This document shows positions 24,394 through 30,360 of a stretch of 40,950 nucleotides of DNA, piece after piece (the first letter of the stretch is position 1; each line of letters opens with the position of its first letter). The position numbers were made by a program, and so were the translations under genes. The notes under the pieces are model-generated. The model was not told the origin of the DNA. It saw only the letters and a program-made list of their open reading frames with translations, and ran no database searches. The DNA is taken from positions 1-40,950 of the forward strand of contig RFVF01000042.1 of the NCBI GenBank assembly GCA_009922615.1, given 5' to 3'. This DNA is from Pseudomonadota bacterium (GTDB taxonomy: Bacteria > Verrucomicrobiota > Verrucomicrobiia > Limisphaerales > SXTU01).

Positions 24394-24690
24394 TTTTTAG
24401 GAAGCAGGAAGGCAGGAGGAATTGATTTCCGCCGCGCGAAGTTGTTTCAGCCCGAATCCCGAAGCTGAGCCGCGAAAGGGCACAAAGAACACATAGGAGC
24501 CGGGCCGCTGGTGGATGGGGGCGCAAATTTCCCGGCGGCCTGTTTGCCTGTCGGGAGCCTGACTTTGCGCACTTTGTGGCCCTTCGCGGCCATCCCATTT
24601 CGGAGTTCGGGTTCAGTTGCGTCGATCAAGTAGAGGCTTTGACAGTTCCGCTGCCCTTTCCTCCTGCCCTCCTGCCTTCCCAATAAAAGC
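24394..24690. repeat. nested inverted repeat filling a convergent intergenic gap
   Basis: This holds two nested arm pairs. The inner arms (about 24447-24493 and 24568-24616) share cagcccgaatcccgaa / ccgcgaaaggg / cacaaag in opposite orientation. The outer arms (about 24395-24425 and 24651-24690) share ggaag-caggaaggcaggagga, again inverted. The whole ~300-bp gap between the convergent DUF1501 and epimerase genes is thus one palindromic element with a short unpaired centre, and no gene was found in it. It may act as a bidirectional terminator or be a non-autonomous mobile element. The inner arm is related to the repeat at 7218-7390. Confidence 0.72.
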
Positions 24691-24698
24691 TCCTCCGC

Positions 24699-25706
24699 TC
24701 ATCGCCGGAGGTAGTCGTTCTGCCGGAACCACTCCGCGGCTTCCGCGAGCGCATCGCGGGGCGGGGTCTGCGGGAGGCCGAGTTCACGGATGGCCTTGGC
24801 CGGATTGTAAAACATCTTGTGGCGGGCCATGCGGACGCCAGCCAGCGGGGCCTTGGGTGCCCGGCCGGTCACGCGGGCCAGCCCTTCTTCCAGATACGCG
24901 GTCAGCAGCGCGACGAAGTGAGGGAGCCGGACCCGGGGCGCGGGCACGCCGGTGATTTCCTGCAGCACGCCAAAGGCTTCGTGCAGCGTCCAATTGCCCG
25001 CCGCGTGGCCGAGGATGTAGCGCTCGCCCACGCTGCCCTTTTCCGCGGCGAGGATATGACCGACGGCCACGTCGCGGACATGCACCCAGTTCAAGCCCGT
25101 GTCCACGTAAGCCGGCATCGCGCGGCGCAGGAAATCCACGACCAGTTGACCCGTGGGCGTGGGCTTCACGTCGCGCGGGCCGATGGGCGCACTGGGATTC
25201 ACGATGACGACGGGGAGGCCGCGTTTGACCAGTTCATGCGCGACGTTTTCGGCGCGCCACTTCGAGAGCTTGTAAGGACTGGTCATCTCCGCCTCGGTCG
25301 CGATCGCCGCCTCGTCACTGGGCACGAGGACGCCGCCCGTCTCACGCGGCAGGCCAATACAACCAACGGTGCTGGTGTAAACGATGCGCGAGCAGTCGGC
25401 GAGGAACGCAGCCTCCAACACACTGCGTGTGCCTTCGACGTTGGTGGCAAACATCTCCGCGTAATCCGGTAGCCAAAGGTGATAGCTCGCGGCGGTGTGG
25501 AAGCACCAGTCAAACCCCTTCATCGCAGCCTGCAACAGCCGGCGATCAGCGAGGTCGCCTTCCAACAGCTCGTAGTCCGCCCCCGCGAGCCCGCGCACAT
25601 CCGCGCCCGGTCGCGCCAGCACGCGGACGCTGTGGCCGCGTCGGCACAGCTCGTGGACTAGATTGGCCCCGATGAAACCAGAGCCGCCGGTGACAAAACA
25701 CTTCAT
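24699..25706 (-). CDS. hpnA: NAD(P)-dependent sugar epimerase / dihydroflavonol-reductase-like, HpnA type
   Basis: A 335-aa extended short-chain dehydrogenase. The start at 25706 places the Rossmann motif 'TGGSGFIG' at residues 6-13; upstream in-frame sequence has no family character. The catalytic Tyr-Lys pair is 'YKLSK' (Y145, K149), with 'YTSTVG' just before it. The overall pattern ('FVTGGSGFIGANLV', 'VRVLARPGAD', 'NVEGTRSVLEAA', 'NPSAPIGPRDVKPTPTG') is that of the hopanoid-associated epimerase HpnA. No other hopanoid gene is nearby, so the hopanoid assignment rests on sequence resemblance only; other NDP-sugar or ketoreductase activities are possible. Confidence 0.82.
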   Translation of the reverse strand: MKCFVTGGSGFIGANLVHELCRRGHSVRVLARPGADVRGLAGADYELLEGDLADRRLLQAAMKGFDWCFHTAASYHLWLPDYAEMFATNVEGTRSVLEAAFLADCSRIVYTSTVGCIGLPRETGGVLVPSDEAAIATEAEMTSPYKLSKWRAENVAHELVKRGLPVVIVNPSAPIGPRDVKPTPTGQLVVDFLRRAMPAYVDTGLNWVHVRDVAVGHILAAEKGSVGERYILGHAAGNWTLHEAFGVLQEITGVPAPRVRLPHFVALLTAYLEEGLARVTGRAPKAPLAGVRMARHKMFYNPAKAIRELGLPQTPPRDALAEAAEWFRQNDYLRR

Positions 25707-25771
25707 GCTCGCTCGCGTCAGTGCGCGAAAGGGCGGGCAGCTTGGCGGGCGGCGCAAAGTCACACAAGCCC

Positions 25772-25818
25772 GACGGTGCACCGTCAGTGGCCAATTTCTG
25801 CCGTGAACCTGCCAATTT
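25772..25818. promoter_or_regulatory. candidate operator: palindrome and spaced direct repeats in divergent region
   Basis: The 167-bp gap between the divergent epimerase and cytochrome genes contains a perfect 14-bp palindrome, gacggtgcaccgtc (25772-25785). It also has two copies of gccaattt (25790-25797 and 25811-25818), exactly 21 bp apart, about two helical turns. Either could be a transcription-factor site controlling one or both genes. No regulator gene is adjacent. Confidence 0.35.
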
Positions 25819-25873
25819 TGCACTCTCGTCGTCGGCCCAAAACTGCTCTGCTGGCGGAGTGCAGCGTCCCGTC

Positions 25874-26632
25874 ATGAGGCATTGGCTGGCCATCCTGTTG
25901 AGTTTCGCCGGCGTCGCCCCCGGCGGCGCGGCGGAGGGCTTTATGCCACCGGACGAATCGCTCTATGCCATGGGCCGCTTCGTTTACGAGCGCAACTGCC
26001 TCGTCTGCCACGGACGCTGGGGCGACGGCGACGGCGAGCTGGCCAAGGGCATGATCCCCAAGCCGCGCAAGTTTTCCGCCGGCATCTTCAAGTATCGCAC
26101 CACGCCCGCCGGGGCGCTGCCGACGGATGAAGATCTCACGCGCACGATTCGCGGTGGCCGGGCCAACACCTCGATGCCCTACTTCACGCAGCTCTCGGAC
26201 CGCGAAGTCCGCGCCGTCGTGGAGTTCATTAAGTTTTTCTCACCGCGCTGGCGCAAGCCGGAGAACTACGCGGCCCCGGTGAAGCTCCCGGAGCCGCCCG
26301 CCTGGCTGGACGCCGAGGCCGCACCGCGCGCCGCGCAAGGCCGGGCCACGTTTACTCTCGTCTGCACCCCGTGCCACGGTGCGCAGGCGGATGGCAAGGG
26401 ACCGGCCGTCGCCGGGCTGAAAGACGCATGGGGTGATCCGGCGCAACCAGCTGACCTGCGTTCGCCCGCCTTTCGCAACGGTCGCACGCCGCCGGACATT
26501 TTCCGCGTGCTCACGCTCGGCATTCACGGCACGCCCATGCCCTCGTTTGCGGAGGCGCTGACGGCAGAGCAACGGTGGGAACTCGCCGCCTTCATCAGCA
26601 CGCTGCGACCACCCGAGACGGCGAAGAAGTGA
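25874..26632 (+). CDS. diheme cytochrome c
   Basis: A 252-aa exported protein (start at 25874 gives a signal peptide cleaved near residue 20) with two c-type heme domains. The first has CLVCH at 42-46 and a probable axial Met in 'TSMPYF' (M101). The second has CTPCH at 164-168 and a probable axial Met in 'GTPMPSF' (about 223). This is the layout of periplasmic class I diheme cytochromes that shuttle electrons to oxidases. It is a single-gene unit, divergent from the epimerase and ending only 6 bp before the convergent DUF3106-like gene. Confidence 0.9.
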   Translation: MRHWLAILLSFAGVAPGGAAEGFMPPDESLYAMGRFVYERNCLVCHGRWGDGDGELAKGMIPKPRKFSAGIFKYRTTPAGALPTDEDLTRTIRGGRANTSMPYFTQLSDREVRAVVEFIKFFSPRWRKPENYAAPVKLPEPPAWLDAEAAPRAAQGRATFTLVCTPCHGAQADGKGPAVAGLKDAWGDPAQPADLRSPAFRNGRTPPDIFRVLTLGIHGTPMPSFAEALTAEQRWELAAFISTLRPPETAKK

Positions 26633-26638
26633 CGCGCT

Positions 26639-27523
26639 TCAGCGAGGCGTCGGATTGAGCCCCGGCGGCAAGGGCGGCTGCGAATCCACGCCGGGCGGCA
26701 GCGGTGGAAATTCAGTCACGACTTTCCGCCACGCGCTGCGTTCCGATTCCGACATCTTCTGCCACTGCTGGGCGTTGGCGAAGAACTGGGCCTGATGTTC
26801 CGCCGTCATCTGGCCGAGCCTCTTCAGCGCGGTCAGGCACGTGCTGCGATCCTCCGCCGTGAGGTGCTCGAACTGTCCCAACGTTCGAGCGGCCTCGGCG
26901 CGCTTCGGCTCCGGCAGGGCGGCCACGACGCGGGATTTCGACTGATCGTCGAGGCGGAAGTAGTGTGTGAAATTATCCAGCAACTGCTCGCGCTGCCGGG
27001 TGTTCAGGCTCTGCCAGTGGGCAACGTTGTCCGGCACTGCCGGCATCAAACCGGGCGGCAGCGGCGGCAACGAGTCGGCCACCGCTGGCCGCGTCATGGC
27101 CTGCAACAGCCGCTCGTTGGTGAGGATTTCACGCTGAATCTCGGCGGGCAGTTTGTCCCACGCCGCCAGCCGCTCCTCGATCAGCGGCCGCAGACCTGGC
27201 GGCACCGTGGCGAGCTGCGGCGTGCGGGTCGCCGGGAGGGTTGTGAGCAACGGGTTCAAGTAGTAGCGCAGCTCCGTGGCCCGCAGACGGGCTTCGCGTT
27301 CGGCGGACGGGAGCCCGTCGTATTCGCGGAGCCGGTTGGCAAGCACCTCGCGGAGCCGGGCCGGTTTGGCGGCCAGCTCGGCCGTCCGGGCGTCGGTCCG
27401 CATCGCGAGCAGGGTGCGGAATACGGCGACGGGGTTGCGACCGGGCGCGCCCTCCGCCGGTTCAGCCGCGCGGGCCAGAAACGCGAACCCCAGCAGGACA
27501 CAAAGTTGGAAGGCCGGGCGCAT
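26639..27523 (-). CDS. DUF3106-like exported protein with PPLPPG motifs
   Basis: A 294-aa protein with a signal peptide (about 1-19). Its mature part is made of helical segments with repeated 'W..L....R..LL' patterns ('AAWDKLPAEIQREIL', 'AHWQSLNTRQREQLL', 'QQWQKMSESERSAWR'), which resembles DUF3106. It has three PPLPPG motifs, one mid-protein and two at the C-terminus, plus a variant 'VPPGLRP'. It is the last gene of a minus-strand operon with an ECF sigma factor and a membrane anti-sigma-like protein (3-bp spacing to the latter). A comparable sigma / DUF3619 / DUF3106 order is known in Betaproteobacteria. Function unknown; envelope-stress sensing is a guess. Confidence 0.72.
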   Translation of the reverse strand: MRPAFQLCVLLGFAFLARAAEPAEGAPGRNPVAVFRTLLAMRTDARTAELAAKPARLREVLANRLREYDGLPSAEREARLRATELRYYLNPLLTTLPATRTPQLATVPPGLRPLIEERLAAWDKLPAEIQREILTNERLLQAMTRPAVADSLPPLPPGLMPAVPDNVAHWQSLNTRQREQLLDNFTHYFRLDDQSKSRVVAALPEPKRAEAARTLGQFEHLTAEDRSTCLTALKRLGQMTAEHQAQFFANAQQWQKMSESERSAWRKVVTEFPPLPPGVDSQPPLPPGLNPTPR

Positions 27524-27526
27524 GAT

Positions 27527-28027
27527 TTAACGCGGCGGTTCAAACGCCGCGAGCAACTCCACATCCGCAGCGGCCTGGTTCAGCCGGCTGATGGCTTCAA
27601 AATCCTTGAGCAGCGCCACACTTGGCATCTGCGTAAATGCCGTCACCTGCTCGATGCTGCGCGCCACCTGCACCGGCGAACGAGCGCGTCGGCCTTGGAT
27701 CACCACGATCGCCGCCAGCAGCACGACCGCCAGCGCGAACTGCTGCGCCAGCGAAGGCCAGCGCCACCACGCCCAGCCGCGCGCGCGGGCCGCGTTGCCC
27801 GGACGATTCGCTGATTCGATGTCCTGCCAGACGCGCGCCATGAAGTTCGTGGGCACAGCGGGCTCCGGCAACCGGCGGAGCGCGGTGGCGAGCGCGTTTT
27901 CTTCCCGCCAACGGGCATGGTCGGTTGGGTGAGCCGCGAGCCAGCGTTCAAGCCACGCCCGTTCGTCCGACGTCAGCGTGCGCTTGTGCCGGAGGGCGAG
28001 CAGTTCTTCAAACATCGTGTTTTTCAT
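27527..28027 (-). CDS. single-span membrane protein, probable anti-sigma factor
   Basis: A 166-aa protein with a cytoplasmic N-terminal part of about 90 residues, one transmembrane helix (about 92-112) and a short external tail. The start at 28027 is preferred over an ATG 18 bp upstream because an AAGG stretch lies about 6 nt before it. It lacks the HxxxCxxC zinc-finger motif of classical ZAS anti-sigma factors, but position (directly after an ECF sigma gene) and topology fit an anti-sigma role. The next gene begins 3 bp after its stop, so the three are one operon. Confidence 0.68.
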   Translation of the reverse strand: MKNTMFEELLALRHKRTLTSDERAWLERWLAAHPTDHARWREENALATALRRLPEPAVPTNFMARVWQDIESANRPGNAARARGWAWWRWPSLAQQFALAVVLLAAIVVIQGRRARSPVQVARSIEQVTAFTQMPSVALLKDFEAISRLNQAAADVELLAAFEPPR

Positions 28028-28078
28028 GTTTGCCTTCAGGTTCATACCCGTCGTGCGGGCAAAGTTTCGTCGTCAAAT

Positions 28079-28101
28079 ACGGCGATCGCAGACCGCCGCT
28101 G
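28079..28101. repeat. diverged copy of the REP-like repeat
   Basis: The sequence cggcgatcgcagaccgccgct matches the right arm of the repeat at 21488-21511 with two substitutions and one extra base, and is itself a short palindrome (cggcg...cgccg). It lies between the sigma and anti-sigma genes, just past the sigma stop codon. The adjoining stretch that includes the sigma stop (about 28108-28129) also looks like repeat DNA. Confidence 0.55.
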
Positions 28102-28109
28102 GTCGGTGC

Positions 28110-28742
28110 TCATCTGTGTTCATCCGGGGTCGAAGCGGTTTCATCCCACTCACCCGAGCGCAGGTAGGGCTTCAACCGCACCTTGAGTGTCTCGCGGGCG
28201 CGGTGGATCAACGACTTCACTGCTGAGAGCGAGCAACCCAGCACTTCGGCAATGTCCTCGTAAGCCAGCTCGTCCCGTTGCCACAGCAGAAGCGCGGTGC
28301 GCTGATTTTCCGGCAACGCGCCGATGGCTTGCGCCACCTTGGCTTCGAGTTCACCGCGCAGCAGCAGGTCGGGTGCCTTTGTCTCACGCTGGTCCTCGAC
28401 ACTGTGACCGCGCGGTTCATCGCTGTCCGTGTGGGCCGGGGCGTCGAGCGAATCCGCCGGATGCCGACGTCGGCGGCGCAGTTCGTTGAGGCACAGATTG
28501 CGCGCGATGGTGAAAAGCCAGGTGGAGAACTTCGCGTTCGGTTGATAGCGATCCGCCGATTTCCAAACCTGCACGAACGTCCCTTGCGCCAAATCCTCCG
28601 CCTCCGTGCTGTCCGGCAGAGTGCGATAGACGAAGTTCAGCACTGGCTGTTGGTAACGTGCCACCAGCTCCTCAAACGCCACGCGCTCGCCGCGCTTCAC
28701 GCGCAGCATCAGCGCGGCATCCGGATCGGTGGCGGCGGGCAT
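28110..28742 (-). CDS. RNA polymerase sigma factor, ECF type
   Basis: A 210-aa sigma-70 family protein of ECF size. The start at 28742 gives 'MPAATDPDAALML', followed at once by region 2; an ATG 81 bp upstream would add an Arg-rich stretch with no family match. Region 2 includes 'AEDLAQGTFVQVWKSADRY' and 'FSTWLFTIARNLCLNELRRRRR' (about residues 55-100). Region 4 has the helix-turn-helix 'LAYEDIAEVLGCSLSAVKSLIHRARETL' at about 155-185. The last residues (PDEHR) lie in repeat-like DNA. It heads the operon with the anti-sigma-like and DUF3106-like genes and probably controls its own transcription. Confidence 0.9.
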   Translation of the reverse strand: MPAATDPDAALMLRVKRGERVAFEELVARYQQPVLNFVYRTLPDSTEAEDLAQGTFVQVWKSADRYQPNAKFSTWLFTIARNLCLNELRRRRRHPADSLDAPAHTDSDEPRGHSVEDQRETKAPDLLLRGELEAKVAQAIGALPENQRTALLLWQRDELAYEDIAEVLGCSLSAVKSLIHRARETLKVRLKPYLRSGEWDETASTPDEHR

Positions 28743-28816
28743 CTGCGGCGACCATATCAAACACCGGCGGCGGCGGAAAGTTTGACCGTCGCCGCAACCA
28801 AGGGTGGTGGAGGGTG

Positions 28817-28845
28817 TTGTCATCGTGGGTCACAAGCTTTAGTCT
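28817..28845 (+). promoter_or_regulatory. candidate sigma-70 promoter of the 492-aa protein gene
   Basis: TTGTCA (28817-28822), a 17-bp spacer and TAGTCT (28840-28845) lie 21 bp before the start codon at 28867. The -35 box is one base from consensus; the -10 box is poor. This is a prediction from pattern only. Confidence 0.3.
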
Positions 28846-28866
28846 GGCCACGATCCGTTCGCCTCC

Positions 28867-30345
28867 ATGCAACCGAACAACCGCAAATTCTATTTGCTGG
28901 TAGCAGCGTTTGTCCTGGCGGCCGTGGTTGTCGGCTTGGTTTACAGTCGGCGAACCAAGTCCTCCGTCCAGCAGTGGAAGGAAGCGCGGCGCGCCAAGGG
29001 CGAACACTTCACCATCGCGGAGTTGCTTCCCCAACGCAGGGGTCCCACGACCAACCGGCTCGCCGACTTGGTGCGGCTGGGTGATGCCCTTCAAGCCCAG
29101 GCGCAGGATCTCAATGGGATCGAGCATTTCCACTTCGTCAGCAACAGTGTCGCGGAAGCGGCTTGGATGCGCCCACAGCTAGGCCTCACCACCGCCGCGC
29201 CAGGCACACCTCGCGGCCGGGTTCCACGCGTGACCCATCCCTACGAGTGGCCCGATCTGGCAGCGGAAATGGCGGGAGCGACGGCGATCCTCGCAGAGGT
29301 CCACGCGTTGTTGAGCGTGCCCGATCACGACACCGGATGGAATTATGACCTGAAGGTGCCGATGCCCCGCTGCTACGTCCAAAAGCGCACTCTCGCCCAA
29401 TGGCTGGCGGCCGCCAACACGCACTGCCTGCACGAGGGACGAACGGCTGAGGCTGGCTCGCACCTAACGGCGCTGGTGCAACTGGTGGCGTGGCACGACG
29501 AGGATTTCACACTGATAAACCAAATGATTCGCACCGCAGTCGGCTCGCTGGCGCTCGCGAGCACTTGGGGAACCATGCAGTCGCCGGGCGTGACGGAGGC
29601 GCAGTTGGCGGGCTGGCAGGCGCAATGGCAGACGTTGAGCATCATGCCGGCGCTGGCCCGGGCGATGGAATTTGAGCGTGCCGAAGTGGATCAGTATTTC
29701 ATTCGAGTGCGCAGCGGAGAGGAGTCCCTTTCCGCAGCGACCTTTGGCGCAATAGCGGGCACGGGATCCACCGGACTGGCCAGAGTGGGAGAACAAGCGA
29801 CCGGGATGGTGTGGCGCATGTTAGCTGCGGAGGGAGACGAGCTTTTCTACCTCCGCATCATGCAAGAACATATCGACATGCTGCGGTTGCTCGCCCGCGA
29901 TCATTCTTGGGCGGCAGCGCAACCTCGCTTCACTGCGACGATGGCGGAACTGGCGATACTTGAAACCTGGCGCGGCAAGTTGCAGCCGGTGTCCAGCGTC
30001 GCCCTGCCGAACCTCACGAGGGCCTTTCGCACCGCGCTGCTTTATGAGGGCCGCCGGGAAATGACCATCGCCGCGCTGGCGCTGGAACGCTTCCGCCGAC
30101 AGCACGGGCGACATCCGCAGGCGTTGAAAGAACTGGTCCCCGCCTTTGTGCCCGCCGTGCCGGTGGATTGGATGGATGGCCAGCCCCTGCGCTACCGCCT
30201 GAACGCCGACGGCACTTACACACTCTGGTCCATCGGCGAAGATTTGAAGGACGACGGCGGTGACGGCACCGAGTTGCCAACCACGCCATCCAGAGTGGAT
30301 TTTTGGGAACGCCGCGACGTGGTGTGGCCGCGTGCGGTGAAGTGA
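28867..30345 (+). CDS. membrane-anchored hypothetical protein, 492 aa
   Basis: Not assigned to a named family. An N-terminal signal anchor (about residues 7-25) is followed by a large mostly helical extracytoplasmic domain. The C-terminal ~70 residues resemble a tail I recall from hypothetical proteins of Verrucomicrobia and Planctomycetes: a helix 'ALERFRRQHGRHPQALKELVP', then 'DWMDGQPLRYRLNADG' and 'YTLWSIGEDLKDDGG'. That tail is similar in layout to the C-terminal part of T2SS major pseudopilins (GspG), where a 'DPWG/DPMDG...YSLGxDG' segment binds calcium. Divergent from the sigma factor and convergent with the amidohydrolase (15-bp gap). Function unknown. Confidence 0.7.
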   Translation: MQPNNRKFYLLVAAFVLAAVVVGLVYSRRTKSSVQQWKEARRAKGEHFTIAELLPQRRGPTTNRLADLVRLGDALQAQAQDLNGIEHFHFVSNSVAEAAWMRPQLGLTTAAPGTPRGRVPRVTHPYEWPDLAAEMAGATAILAEVHALLSVPDHDTGWNYDLKVPMPRCYVQKRTLAQWLAAANTHCLHEGRTAEAGSHLTALVQLVAWHDEDFTLINQMIRTAVGSLALASTWGTMQSPGVTEAQLAGWQAQWQTLSIMPALARAMEFERAEVDQYFIRVRSGEESLSAATFGAIAGTGSTGLARVGEQATGMVWRMLAAEGDELFYLRIMQEHIDMLRLLARDHSWAAAQPRFTATMAELAILETWRGKLQPVSSVALPNLTRAFRTALLYEGRREMTIAALALERFRRQHGRHPQALKELVPAFVPAVPVDWMDGQPLRYRLNADGTYTLWSIGEDLKDDGGDGTELPTTPSRVDFWERRDVVWPRAVK

Positions 30346-30360
30346 GCTCGAACCGCTCGC

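Noticed and set aside
25707..25823. 39-residue N-terminal extension of the epimerase
   Set aside because: The Rossmann motif must lie at the very start of the protein; the extension crosses the divergent promoter region and has no homologous character.
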